Positions 19,478 to 31,630 of a DNA stretch of 64,000 nt are shown here, piece by piece. The stretch comes from Chaetoceros tenuissimus. Its lineage: Eukaryota; Bacillariophyta; Thalassiosirophyceae; Chaetocerotales; Chaetocerotaceae. A program made the translations under genes and the position numbers. The stretch covers positions 124,001-188,000 of the forward strand of contig BLLK01000058.1 of the NCBI GenBank assembly GCA_021927905.1. The letters are read 5' to 3'. The notes beneath the pieces are model-generated. The model was not told where the DNA came from. It did no database searches and worked only from the letters and a program-made list of their open reading frames with translations. Numbering within the stretch: position 1 is the stretch's first letter; the number at the start of each line of letters is the position of its first letter.

Positions 19478-22400
19478 TTAGAATTCGTCAGAGAAGCAAT
19501 TTGTGCAACATGAGCATTGTACTTCGGGATCTCTGCCTCCGCAGTCAGATGAAAGACGGATGAGTCTATTTGAAATTCCAAGAAGATCGCACAGTGAATT
19601 GGGAACCCAACCATCGAAGTTATTTCTGTGAAAGTCGGCATTGACTATAGTAGATCAAGAAAATAGACAGCAGTTTAGATTTTATACAAAATTGGAGAGA
19701 AACATTACAAGCAAACATCTTACCTAACATTCTGGCATTCGCTATATCTTCTGGTATCGCTCCTGTGAATTCATTGTTGTCAAGTTGCAGAAATCGTAAA
19801 TCTACTAGATTTCCAATGTTGCTGCTGATTGGACCACGTAGTCTCTGATGTAGAAATTGAGTATGAGTTGCATCTAGAAAATAAAAGATTAGTAAAAGCG
19901 AGACTTGGTCAAGATATTACTCACGTTGTGATTGATGTCGAGTGTTTGGAGCTGTGTCATACCATATATCTTTTCAGGTATTGTACCATCAAGTTCATTG
20001 TAATTGAGGTCGAGAATGATAAGTTGATCGAGATTTGAATATTGCTCAGGGATGGGGCCTTTGAGAAATTTAAGATTTCCACTGTTGTAATCAGTGTCAC
20101 CTCTAGCACCTTCAAGATACAAGTACCTCATACCATTCAATTGTTCAAGCTCATATGGCAACTCTCCGTGGACATTATTGGCCTCTATTATGCAAACAAG
20201 TATGAGCTTGAAAAATTTCTCAAAGGAAGTAAAAATGATCACTTTTCAAAAACTCACCGAATTCGATTCTATCGATACAATCATCTCTTTTTTTACAAGC
20301 GAGTCCACCCCATTGGCATTCGCTCACTTGAAAAAGAAGTCAAAAATTAGTCTTTCATGATATCAGGAAATACTTTCGAGTTGAAGAGACTCGACTCACC
20401 TAATGGATCAAGCCACTTGATATTATTGACATAATATGGAATTGGGTCGTTTGATTTTGTTGTGATTTCAGGTCTACAGTCTGCACTTTTTCGACCACAG
20501 GTAATCCAGTCGTCTCCATTCGTAGCAAAGTAAAAAAGCACAATTGTATACCTTTGATGAATTCCAGCCGAGTCTTTTGTACCATCTCTACTGCATGCAT
20601 TTGCACAAAATATGTCAAATTGATCCTCTTCGATGAGCCAATCTCGAGCTTTGCTCTGTGGAGAATTTTTGTCTTTGAAATCCTCTGGATCGGAAATGGT
20701 TGAAATTACTTCAAGAATGCGCTGTTCTTTTTGTTCAGGTGTAAGTCCATTGCACGTGATTGGTGCCTCAGATGGCATTGTAGAGAGAGATGGGCTTAGT
20801 GTTGGGGAAAAGGTCGGCGATGCTGTGGGACCTCGTAAATAGACACGAAGAAAGTCATACGCGAAGCAAAACCCGTCGACTGAAGGTCTTTTACCTTCCA
20901 CTTTAAATTCGGCACTGAAAAAGCTCTTACATGTATTGACTTTTCTCTTTACTTGCAGGCGACGACATTCACCGGGACGTAGATTAGATTTGTCAAGATT
21001 ATCAACAGAAATGTTTTCAATTTCAGCCAATGTCTTTTCATCTCGCAAAACAACCTCGTAGCTTGGATCATCACTACACATGACGAAGTTGAAAGTGATA
21101 GGGTCATTCTCCTTGCAATCTGTCTCTGGAATAGTTAAGCTGTCACAAGAGGTATTGGTTGAATCATGTACACATTCAATTTTTGCAGACACGTCACATT
21201 CTGTTCTTGGGTTTGGGTTTGGAGGTCCAGGTCTTTTCACGTAGACACGCTTGAAGTCGTAGGCATAACAATAGTCATTTTTTGTTCCGTTTCTCAACCC
21301 TTCTACTTTCAAAGAGGCGCTGAAAAAACGCTTGCATGTATTTATTTTCCGTGAAACAGATCTAGTACGACATTCTCCTGGCATCATATCTCTTCTATCC
21401 ACATCAACCTCTATCATCTCTACAAGACCAAAAGTTTTTCTTTCAAACAAGTCCACAAACGATGTAGACTCCCTGTTACAATATTCAAATGTAAAAGATA
21501 TTGAAGTTTCTTCATCACACTCATCTAATGCCACTGTAATATCATCACAAGGTTCTCCAGTCGCATCAACAGCACAAGATACCTTGGCGCTAATGTCGCA
21601 CTTATCGGTTGGTGGTGGCACTGAAGGAGGCTGCACCGAAGGAGGCTGTACCGAAGGAGGCTGAACAGATGGTGGTGAAATTGTGGGAGTATCATTCGGT
21701 GTCGGAGCTACTACAGGAGGAAAAGGACCATCTGTAGGACGACCGAAATAAGTCCTCAGGAAATCATATGCTTGACAGTAGTCATTTCGATCACCTCCTC
21801 TCCAGCCCTCTATGTTCAACCTTGCACTAATGAACCTCTTGCATGTGTTGATGTTGTACCTCACCACTCTGCGACGACACGATCCCGCATCCAAATTGCT
21901 CAAATTAAACTCAGATGTCACATTATCCGTCTCAATCAATGCACGAGTATTGCTGACCTTGAACTCAATGTCTTCACTATCATTGAAGTTGCAGTACTCA
22001 TATATAAATGTTGCTGGGGCACTCTCCTCACATTCGCTCAAGGGAATCACCACATCTTCACATGCCTGACCTGTCGCGTCAAAGGTACATGATACCTTGG
22101 AAGTGATTGCACATGGCCCATCATCTCCGCCTGGTGCTGGAAGTGATGGCTTCTTGAAGCGAGCAATATACTCTCTGTAAAAGTCCCAAGCATAACAGTA
22201 CACTCCATCCTCAGTCCTCTTACCCTCAACACCCAGCCTTGCACTGAAGAAACGCTTACAAGTGTTGATCTCCCTTCTCCTTATCAAACGACGACACTCC
22301 TTTGGCGCCATATCACTGAAGTTCAACCCCGCAATACCAATAGTTTCTACTCTCGCAACTGACCCTTCTGGTCGAAGATCAATCGCACTTTCATCTTCCC

Positions 22401-23916
22401 CATTGCAATACTCAAAAGTAAACAACATTGGTGTCTTTTCATTACATTCCGACAGTGGCACAACAATATCTCCACAGTCTTCTCCTGTCTCCTCGATTGT
22501 ACAAGATACCTTGGACCTGATATCGCATTCATCAGCTAGGAAACCATCATCACTCGCTGGTCTCTTAATGTAAGACCTGTAAAAGTCAAATGCTCCGCAG
22601 TAGTCTCCTACTATGCTTTCCCTACGTCCCTCAATGTTCAACCTTGCCGAAAAGAACCTCTTACAAGTATTGATCTTGCGAGTCTCCCGATGAGTGCGAC
22701 ATTCACCTGGTGCAAGAATTGAAATATCCAAATCCCTCACAAAAGATGTCTCAACTCTTGCATTAGACCTGAAGTCCAGATCAACAAAGCCGCTCTCCTC
22801 TAAATTACAATACTCAAACTCAAAGGTCATTTCCTTATCCTCCTCGCACTCGCTCAAAGGAACCACAATATCATCGCAATCAGTGTTTGTACCAGCGATC
22901 TTACATGTTACTTGAGAAGTGACTTGACAAGGAGAGTCGTACTTTGGAGGATCAGCATCCATAGGTCTTCTGAAGTAGACTCTCTCAAAGTCATATCCAT
23001 TACAGTAGTCACCGGTCCCACTTTCTTTCCACCCTTCAATATTGAGTCTCCTACTGAAGAATCTCTTACATGTATTGATTTCTCTTGTCTCGACTACTGT
23101 CCTGCAGGACTTTGGCTCGATATCGGATAGATCAAAACCACTTACAGGAAGAAGGTCGATGGCAGCTTTAAATTTCTGCTTGCGAACTTTGACAGGGGTC
23201 TTCTCCTTGTTACAAAATGTGAACTCCATCTCGGCTGGCTCCTTTTCATTACATTCGTCCATTGGGATGATGATACTATCGCAATCTTGACCTTGTATTT
23301 TGCATTGTGATACATCAGAAGTGAGAGCACATGGTCTCTTTATGAACACTCTCAAAAAGTCGAAACCGTAGCAATAGTCTCCATTTCTCCAATCCAGTCC
23401 TCTTCTTCCATTAAACTCAAAAGAAGCACTGAAAAACTTGCGGCAAGTATCGATGCTTCTGGTCACGGTCAACTCACGACATTGACCGGGCTTTACAGGG
23501 TTTGCATTGAAGCCTGCAACCGGGATGGTATCAATAAGTGCTTTGGTTTTGCCTGGACCTGTACCTGGAAAGATTTCAACTTCTCTGTCGTCTTTGTTGC
23601 AATACTTGAAGGTAAAGTTCATGTCCATAGGTCTGCATTGATCTTTGGAGACCATGAGATTTGCACAGTCTTGCCCGGTCGCTTTTACTACACATTTCAC
23701 AGTAGGGACAACATTGCATAGCTTAGCACCTGGATTTACACCATCCTCGACGATAGGGACAACATCTATAGCATTCAGACCAGTGTCGATAACCTTGAAT
23801 ATTGATTCTTTCAAGCCAGATGTAAATAGATTGCTGCTGTCCTGAACATCTTCCTCTTTTGCTTTGACTTTCAAAGCTATGGCAATGAAAACAAATGCCA
23901 CTTGAAACAGCCTCAT
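19478..23916 (-). CDS. secreted Cys-repeat/LRR protein, copy 2 (intact)
   Basis: Five exons (23916-20400, 20326-20258, 20184-19925, 19844-19724, 19644-19478) join in frame to 1377 residues. Signal peptide at 1-19 (MRLFQVAFVFIAIALKVKA). Seven tandem eight-cysteine domains (about 67-1028) each follow the order C-x-(I/V), VxC, DC, EC, YCN, ECR, NTCKRFF, DYC and end with YDF-R-Y--RP. A PPSVQ tandem linker splits repeats 5 and 6. A Pro/Ser/Thr stalk (SPTFSPTLSPSLS) leads to the pre-LRR segment (SPQSKARDWLIEED, QRYTIVLFYFATNGDDW) and then about five LRRs, capped by a Cys-rich end (CSCCTNCF). No C-terminal membrane span is seen, so it is probably a secreted or wall-associated protein. LRR and signal peptide are confident; I recognise no family for the repeat. 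A role in recognition or adhesion is only inference from the architecture. Confidence 0.85.
20327..20399 (-). other. intron present only in copy 2
   Basis: 73-base intron (donor GTGAGTC, acceptor TTTTTCAAG). The matching place in copy 1 (KWLSDVSECEWGG) is uninterrupted exon. Confidence 0.75.
21610..21680 (-). repeat. 15-base tandem repeat coding PPSVQ
   Basis: About four copies of a 15-base unit (plus-strand form GGAGGCTGCACCGAA and variants) encode the Pro-Pro-Ser-Val-Gln linker between Cys-repeats 5 and 6 of copy 2. The frameshift in copy 1 sits at the equivalent junction. Confidence 0.8.
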
Positions 23917-25568
23917 TGTTCAATTGATCAAATACAATCAAAACTTTTGAAAATGATGTGACAAGGTTGTGATATTATCAACGGAATTAGGAATAGCGTT
24001 GATACACAAGATGTGCAGTTTTACTCTTATAAAGATTTGTGAACTGAAGAAAATAGTGAGAATAAGGCGGGCCGATTCAAAAATCTCAAGACTGTCTCTC
24101 TGTGGATTTTATTATACTTATTTAGACAATGATTGTATCATACGTGTTGCATACGGGTTATTACTAAGAGTAATTTCCTACTAATTGAAGTTGGTCTGAC
24201 GTCAACTCAGTCGTGTTGATTAGTCTTTGCAGTTCAATTCATTCGTGGTTTGGGCCCTCTTTTCGTTGAACTCTTTCTCCTCCTCCCCTCTTCATCTTCA
24301 TCTCTCTCTCTCTCATCCGCGATCACTCATGGCAACCACAAAAAAAAAGATGAACTGTTGGGATAGAGTGGATAGCCTGGATCTATCTCTATTGATTTCA
24401 TGACCATATTGTAATGCGTAAAAAGATACATTCATTTGACACTTGAGGGCCAAGTGGAAGGCGCTACTATTATCAAGGAATAAGCACAATCTGATGATTA
24501 CTATATCTTCTGGAAAGTGACAACCATGTTTTTTTTTTATTTGAGAATGGCTTGGTAAAAAGCATCTAGGTAAAGGAATGGAGGTTTTTGAAAAAGGTGA
24601 GTAAGTCCAACAATCTGACAAGAGAACAAGCCATTAGCATTCGGCTTTCATTCTGCCATGGAGATCTGATCGTGTCTCTAAATATGAGATGCTATGATCA
24701 CGTTTGCTCCGCCATTGAAAGCCAAGACCAATCTAGCCGAGCTATTAATAGGAATCGCCTCGCATAGTTTTTGAACTGCTGAGGGGAGTCGAAAGCTCGT
24801 GACATCTACTAACTATCATATATCTTTAGATGATCAGATTCAAAGCTATTCTATTTTTATCTGTATCAAACTAAATCAACTTCTGTTACGTTTCCAGGTT
24901 TTGAGTCATCATCTTCTCATGCAATATGTCCATGAACTAACTCATTCAATGCAACAATGATGTTGCATGGTAGGAGAGCAGCTCGCGAATGACACGTAGA
25001 TGAAGGGTCCCTTAATGTCTCGATTGAAATAATTTTGAAATCAATCCTGGCTTTCAAATTGAAAATGTCGGATTCTCGGAAAGGCAATCTCCTAGAAAAT
25101 GGTGTGGAACTTCAAGTTCATACTCCAGAAATCATTCAAACAGATTTTTCAAGGATTTGAATAAAGATTTTCTTACCCTCTCCCAATGCTTACTGACTTA
25201 CGAGTAGCTTAATATTTTTATTAAAGATGAAGCTTAGAAAGTGAACTTATCTCTTAGAATATATCATTTTTACAAGCAACAAAAAGTGTAATATTTGAAT
25301 ATAAATGGAGCGTAATTTAAAGAATGAGATGGTCTTCTCTATGTTTGGATAAATATCTAACATCTATGTAAATTTGATAAAAGAAGAAAGGAACATTGGA
25401 AAAAGAGCGTTAATTTAACCGTTCGTTTATCTATGCGAACCCTATTTGATGCTCTCCGACTTTTTGATTTGATTTTTTTGTGATGGAAGAGAACACAACA
25501 ATCAAAACACCTCATTGTATGAACGTGAATACTCGTAGAAACCAAAAGAATATATTATAGATATAGAT
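23917..25568. other. intergenic region with snoRNA candidate
   Basis: About 1.65 kb between divergent genes. It holds the promoter of copy 2, a CT-rich run near 24270-24312 and the H/ACA-like element at 24637-24807. Nothing else is supported. Confidence 0.55.
24637..24807 (+). ncRNA. candidate H/ACA snoRNA, intergenic copy
   Basis: A 169-base block identical, but for one base, to 33552-33720. It folds as hairpin-hinge-hairpin-tail. The 5' hairpin is closed by GGCTTTCA (24643-24650) pairing with TGAAAGCC (24716-24723). The hinge has AGACCA (24725-24730), which fits the H box ANANNA. The 3' hairpin is closed by CGAGCT (24738-24743) with AGCTCG (24794-24799), with an inner stem CCTC/GAGG and an AGTT/AACT tip. 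ACA follows at 24802-24804, about three bases before the assumed 3' end. H/ACA RNAs guide pseudouridylation of rRNA or snRNA with dyskerin/Cbf5. The fold was made by hand; the target was not identified. Confidence 0.7.
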
Positions 25569-26435
25569 ATGCTACGATCAGTTGTTGCAGTTGTTAGTGG
25601 TGGCGCATCTGGTTTAGGAGCAGCAACAGCTTCAGCCATTGTGCGACGCGGCGGAAGATGTATCATTGCAGATCTTCCAAGAGCAAAAGATAACTTTCAT
25701 CGCCTCGCTGCAGCATCGTGTGCAGAAGTACACGGTGTGGATGTTGTTGCTGATGGAGTCTCTTGTGAAAACAATGGAAGCAAGCATGATATTAAAGGAC
25801 CTTTACTGGGGTTCGCAGAGTGCGATGTCAGAAAAGAAGAAGATATCAAGAATGCTCTAGATCTAGCAGAGGAATCTTTCGGTGAACCGGTTAATCTTGT
25901 AGTGAACTGTGCAGGAATAGCTCCGGCCAGACGTACGATCTCTCAGGAGAAAGCTGGTCCTGAAGTACATGTACATTCTCTTGCAGATTTTAGTGAGGCT
26001 ATGGAAATCAACACGATTGGAACGTTCAACATGGCAAGATTAGGCGCAGAAAGAATGGTGAAAAGAAACGTCGATGCAGAAGGTTTAAGGGGATGTATAA
26101 TCAATACGGCTTCTATTGCAGCTTTTGAAGGTCAAGTTGGACAGGTAGCATACGCCGCGTCAAAGGGAGCAGTTGTGGGAATGACTCTTCCGTTGGCAAG
26201 AGATTTGGCTCCACATGGTATCAGGGTTATGACAATTGCACCAGGCCTTTTCCGTACACCACTATTGGATGGTATGCCTAAAAAGGTTCAAGATTCTCTC
26301 AGTGCATTAGTTCCATGCCCAAAACGACTCGGTCATCCAGAAGAATATGGTAGGCTAGTTGTTTCGATAGTCACCAATCCAATGCTGAATGGAGAGGTAA
26401 TCAGACTTGATGGAGCATTAAGAATGCCTGCTTAA
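25569..26435 (+). CDS. HSD17B10: short-chain dehydrogenase, HSD10 / 3-hydroxyacyl-CoA dehydrogenase type II
   Basis: A 288-residue SDR enzyme. The NAD site is GGASGLG (11-17), the NCAG motif is at 113-116, and the catalytic set is Ser182, Tyr195 and Lys199 (YAASK). The C-terminal stretch APGLFRTPLLDGMP, followed by RLGHPEEYGRLV and LNGEVIRLDGALRM, is diagnostic of the HSD10 subgroup, which oxidises 3-hydroxyacyl-CoA (including the isoleucine breakdown intermediate) in mitochondria and in animals also joins RNase P. The start is very close to the Rossmann fold, as in human HSD10. An insert of about 20 residues around 60-75 is longer than usual. Single exon. Confidence 0.93.
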   Translation: MLRSVVAVVSGGASGLGAATASAIVRRGGRCIIADLPRAKDNFHRLAAASCAEVHGVDVVADGVSCENNGSKHDIKGPLLGFAECDVRKEEDIKNALDLAEESFGEPVNLVVNCAGIAPARRTISQEKAGPEVHVHSLADFSEAMEINTIGTFNMARLGAERMVKRNVDAEGLRGCIINTASIAAFEGQVGQVAYAASKGAVVGMTLPLARDLAPHGIRVMTIAPGLFRTPLLDGMPKKVQDSLSALVPCPKRLGHPEEYGRLVVSIVTNPMLNGEVIRLDGALRMPA

Positions 26436-26686
26436 GCATTCTCAATATTTAAATACAAATCGTCTCAAGTAGCTTCATCCTGTTGCTAGATTATTCATAT
26501 TAGTAGAGATGATAAAACATAAAACATACCCGTACACAGGAATGTGTTTGTTGTCGTGTAATAACCTCTACTTTATGTCTATATTATGGTACAGCCCATT
26601 CGTTGGAAAATAAAATGGCGCAACTTATATACTAAAAAACAAAATACAATCATCTGGAAAACATCTCGTGATTGTAAATAAAAAGT

Positions 26687-29149
26687 TCAAATGGAAAAAC
26701 TACCATTCTCGGAAACAATGAGCTCTTCAGCATTCCTGGGAGTCACAAGAGGAGCACTGTTATCAAGACTGTGGTTCATTGACTGCTTACCAGACGTTTC
26801 TACTTCGAATAAGAAAGATTGGCCTTTGTGGTGGTTATCTTGTTTTACATTTTGAGAAGGACTGAGAGAAGGCATTTCTGTGCCAGTGTCGAAAATATTG
26901 GATTTAAAGGTGACAAATCCCTTTCCATTATCTACAAGCACACGTCTTGAAGTATTCGCATAATAATCAAGCACATCAGTTATGTTTGGGGCACTAATTG
27001 AATTCTGGAGATCCTGGCTACATTGTTTTGTTATGTATGGACATGCTTGGAAGTGCTTTTGCATCCCAAGAACATCGCTTCGTAAGTCCTTCAGGGAAGT
27101 GAGGAATTTCAAGGAACTTGGTGTTGAAATGCCATGACAAGGCATAAACTTAGAACAGTGTAAGCATCTCAGTCCGACTCGACCTTTCTTTAGGTCCTGC
27201 TTAGGGTAACTGGATAAGTTCTTCAATTCTGAATCACCCAAGCTAAAATACTCCAAATTCATTCTAAGAAAAGTTTCTACAAGAAAGACGTTGAGTACAG
27301 ACGTAAATATAGAGGATATTTGTAAAGATCACGTACCTCTCTCGTCAAGAATATTTGAATCAGAAGATAACGTCACAGGGAAAGTAAAAGGATCTTTGAC
27401 AGCACTTGTAGAATCTAAGATGGATACGTTTGAATAAACTCTGCCAAATATCTGTCGATAAAAAATTATGAAGGAGCCCCTCTGTAATTGCTTCTTTTCT
27501 GTATCATGAGTCCTCTTCGAAGATTCAAGTTGATCCTTTATTTCCTTTGGGCATAGTTTACATTTTAAGAGATGTTTTGGAAACTCTGCGCAGTTGTTGG
27601 CATAGCGAATCGGCGCGCTCCAGTAAAATTTCCGAGGCTTCGCCGTATCAGCACAATGGATGCACTCAACTCCACGCTCACCATTTTCACTATTCACGCA
27701 AATTCTGAAGTTGCTCATGAATAAAAATGTATATTCTGTTACATATTTTCTATCATGTGGTAAAAGAAGTGCGTTTGTACAACTTGCAGTAAAAGGCAAC
27801 GCCTTATTCTTCTTGTTGTTCGATGTAGACAATGCGTAGTCTTCCAAGTTAGCATCAGAAGCTACCCTTTTCTTTGGTGGTGTGGTGGCAACAAAGATAG
27901 GAGATAGAGATATGTTCAAAGCATCTCTATTAGTCACATTTTCTACCTCATCTGATGAAGTAATATTCTTGAGGTTTTTTATATCGGGGGTCAAGTCTTG
28001 CATTGTACCTTTTGCGACTGAGCTTGAGGAGCTAACCTGTTCCGCACTTGGTACCATGATTGGAGATGTTATGATGTCAAGTGAACGAGTGAGTTTCAAA
28101 GGGACTAAATACTTGTTGGCACGCAAAGCAGCAAGGACAACTGATTCATCATCACCATGATTAAAGAGCTCGAGAAGGATTTCCTTTGCACCAAGATTGC
28201 ATAAAGAATGTACTATATCTTTGCTTCCTTTAGATAAGTACGTAATGATATTGCAACATTGCACCACGAGCGTTGGATCTTCCTTCTGTTTTAAAAATCT
28301 CACAAGATTAGGAAGATCTGCTTCTACATGTGAAAACTGAGGTCTGGAGTCGTATTCAACGAACGCAGACAATGCTTGGATCACAAGATCACGAGAGGGT
28401 TTCTTTTCCGATGTTCCTATGGCGCCAAGTCTAAAGATTGATGAGTGGAAATGAAAAGGAAGATGAATGATAGGGAAAGCTCTAACTTACAATTTTGATA
28501 TTCCTCCAACTCCAAGCACATAATCTCTATTAGAAGTAGAAGATCTTATGATCTTGTCAATACACTTCACGCTCTCGTCATAAACTGCGTCACTGACAGT
28601 TGGGAGAATATTTAAAAGGGTCTCAACAGTGCCTCCTCTAATCGCTGTAAAAGAATGCTTTTACTGTTAGAGAAATGCTTGGGGCTTCATCATTCACTAG
28701 AAAATTAGGATTACGTCATTAGAAGAAGTCAAGCTTACCTATATCTGAGTGATTCATTGACACGATGTATAGTAGGGAAGAGACAGCCTCTAGTTTGATA
28801 TTGTCAGATTTTGAATGTATCATATTCAGGAACGAAGCTATATGCTGTGAGATAACCAAGTCAGAAGTGCTACATTCGTTGTTGTCATTGGACATGATGT
28901 TTGAGCGAGGTGGAGATATGGGTAGATCTACAGAAAGGCTACAATCATCCAAATCAAAGGAGAGAGGATGAGGAAGACAATGGCCGCTTGTTTCTAGAAA
29001 GTCTAGTTCTCTAACAACCTCTGGTGTATCCGAGTAGCCTGGAAGGATACAAAGGAGATGGTTAGAATTAGCTCTTGTTTGATAGGTTTTATTACACAAG
29101 GTGATGACTTACACTCGGTAGTGCAGCGAAATACTTCTTGAGCATTCAT
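26687..29149 (-). CDS. ARM-repeat protein with two Cys/His modules
   Basis: Five exons (29149-29113, 29038-28739, 28644-28491, 28430-27337, 27276-26687) join in frame to 724 residues. Residues about 60-260 form armadillo/HEAT-like repeats resembling importin alpha (LEAVSSLLYIVSMNHSDIAIRGGTVETLL; GVGGISKLLGAI; LPNLVRFLKQKEDPTLVVQCCNIITYLSKG). Two copies of a putative zinc-binding module follow: GVECIHC ... FYWSAP ... FPKHLLKCKLCP, and VGLRCLHC ... MQKHFQACPYI, giving a CxxC ... H ... C pattern. The ARM part suggests protein or NLS binding and the modules could bind DNA or metal; the combination is not one I can name. The last join (DER-ETFLRMNLEYF) is set by phase. The gene starts with a small 37-base exon. 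Confidence 0.78.
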
Positions 29150-29768
29150 TTCACAGGCAGTTCTTCTTTCACTACTCTACAGTTGAATCTTGTGTGTGAA
29201 AACTTTTAGAGAGAAAGTTATGGTATAGGCGAAGAAATTTCCATGTGTCTATGCCTTTCACATGGAAAAACTGAACTTTCTTTCCACAGGCAACAGGCGA
29301 CAGGCAACCTCATTAACTCCAAGAACAAGAATTCTTTTTGACACCCACACATCTTCTATCAGAAATGGCGGGTAAAGTTATTAAAAAATACCTATTCTCT
29401 CTTTTTGTCGTGATTAAAGAAAATAATATAACATCGGTGTGACCATGAAATAGTTGCAATAGTCAGATGGTCATTGCTTTTGATTTTTACATTAAGGCAT
29501 ACCCATTGACCTGTTTGAGTTTTTAATCGTGCTTTGGTAGACACCTGGGACGTGACAATGAGTGCAACAAAAGAGAGCTATCACCATCTATCACAATTCA
29601 TTTTAGTCTTGACGCAATAAATATATTGGAATCCCATCGTGCCCACCGTGTCAAGAGTCAAGAGGAATGATTAACTTTTCACGGCAATTTTTCAAGTGTA
29701 GTAGGTACACGACTAGTTTACTAAAAATGCGATGTTTACTGTGGTATTTTTAAATAGCAACCTTTAAC
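29150..29768. other. intergenic spacer
   Basis: About 620 AT-rich bases between the start of the ARM gene and the end of the polymerase gene, both on the minus strand. No gene seen. Confidence 0.5.
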
Positions 29769-31630
29769 TTATTTAGATTTCTTCTTTGTGAAAAAACTAT
29801 CTATGCCTGAATTCTTATATTGAGATTTACTAGTTTTCATTTTTTTCTTTTTTGCTTCCAAAGAGGTCAAGACCTGGTTTTCTCTGTCAAATCTCCTTTG
29901 AAGTTCTTTGGCTAATTTCAAGTCGGCGTCTTCTGTAACATTACTCTTTTTCTTTACATTGTCTATCCCAGGCAATTGTTTTTGATTTTCTTGGCAGGTG
30001 ACATCTTCCGGACCAGAAAATTGAAATGCTGGTGTTCGTTTTTGCGTTGATGATCGATTCAACGTCGTGGCTTTAGATTTTTCTGATTTAATTTTGGGCG
30101 AAGCTTGTCGAAAGAAAGTACCAATGTCATTTTTTGCCAAATCCTGAAAACCAATTGCACATAAACCAAGTCGCACTATGCGCATTACATCAATTTTAGA
30201 TTCAAGAGTACTCTTCACTTTAGCTATAAATGTATCTTGATCTGCTGTGTTGTACTGTTTTGGAAATGGGATACGAACGCTCTTCCCTATTCTATCTTTG
30301 TTTACTACAAATGGATAGATGGGTCAGAATAATAAGTATATGAATTTCAAGATATGAGAAGCCAGTGGACATTATTACACTCACCATCATCTCGATAGTA
30401 GTATTGAATATTACACATTGTAGGAAATCTATTATTTCTACTACAATCATTTTTCACTCTTGCAAATAGGTCAGTTGCCAACAATTTGATCCACTTTGGC
30501 ACATCTTCTACTGAGCGAATAGTGAAAGATTTGAATGCTGTAATACTTTTTGTCAGTGCACGTTTTGTTTCTCGAACCTCTTCGTCATCTATTCCTCGTG
30601 CAAAATTCCAGACTTGGCGCCCAGCGTCATTACCAAGTGCAGTCACCAACTGGTTGAGTGTGAGGATTCTACATATAGAACCCATTGTGTCCTCGTTAGC
30701 CGGAAGAAGGTTCAGTACTTTTTTTCCCAGAGCGCCTCCAAGGTGTCTAGCTTTCCTTATTTTTGTTTTCTCGAGAAAGTTAGGAATGTCATCAATGAAT
30801 GTGATAGCTTGTCCATTTGGTTTGCCTAGAGAAGCACTTAATTTTGAAACCAATTTAGATGTAGATATTCCCGCCGATAGAGTGAATCCTAATTCTTCAA
30901 AGACGGCTTTCCTCAGACCCCTTGCAATTATAGCTCCTCTCCAAAGTGCTTTGTATTCTTTGTCGGAACGCAATCTTTCATGCATACTAGAGAAGTCATT
31001 ATTGTAAATAAATGTCTCTTTTTGAGTGATTTCTTCAAGTATCACTGTTTCATTGGCATCTTCGAATTTCCAGGCTGGAACGCCGTCATCATAACAGTGT
31101 TTTGTGACGTCTAGAAATAGTTCGTCGATACTCGCCTTTTCTAAAATAAAGTTTCCCTTACCAACAAAGTCATTCAGAGCTTTTACAATCACCTCAAAAA
31201 TCTTTGTAGATGCATTTCTATACCTATCCAGAGATGCTTTTCCCATACCAGAGTGTTTCATCACATTTTTTTCCTTGAGAAATAAGTCCCTTTTTTCATC
31301 CTTTGGCTTATTGAATTCGCGATGATAGGCAATATCAGTAGAATTTTCTTCGATATCCTCGTCCATTTGCTTTTCAATGTCGGTGGTTGATACTACCGGA
31401 AGGTGAATTGCGACACATTGACCTTTGCTTTTCAACTGAATCTCTTCAAATTTCGCTCCACGTTTCAAGTCAAAAAGATTACGAGCAGGGTAGTTCACTG
31501 CAAGAGCACTATTCCACTGCAAAAGGCACAATGGTACTGACGGATCGAGTCCTAAACGCACAATTTCACACTGTGCATAAAAGCAGTCAAGATCAAGCAG
31601 AAGAATTACTCTAGAGCTTGTCATTTTCAC
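29769..31630 (-). CDS. POLH: DNA polymerase eta (Y-family, RAD30)
   Basis: Exons 31630-30385 and 30304-29769 (80-base intron) give 593 residues. The catalytic start LLLDLDCFYAQCEIVRLG carries the metal-binding Asp13; the second acidic pair is Asp169-Glu170 in SIDELFLD. NYPARNLFDLKRG is typical of eta rather than kappa or iota, as is GISTSKLVSKLSASLGKPNGQ in the helix-hairpin region. Pol eta copies past UV dimers accurately, so loss would be costly to a sunlit alga. The C-terminus has two PCNA-binding-like motifs, NDIGTFF and NSGIDSFF (the second close to the end), both with Asn where the canonical PIP box has Gln. I see no UBZ zinc finger. Start could be Met1 or Met3. Confidence 0.92.
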
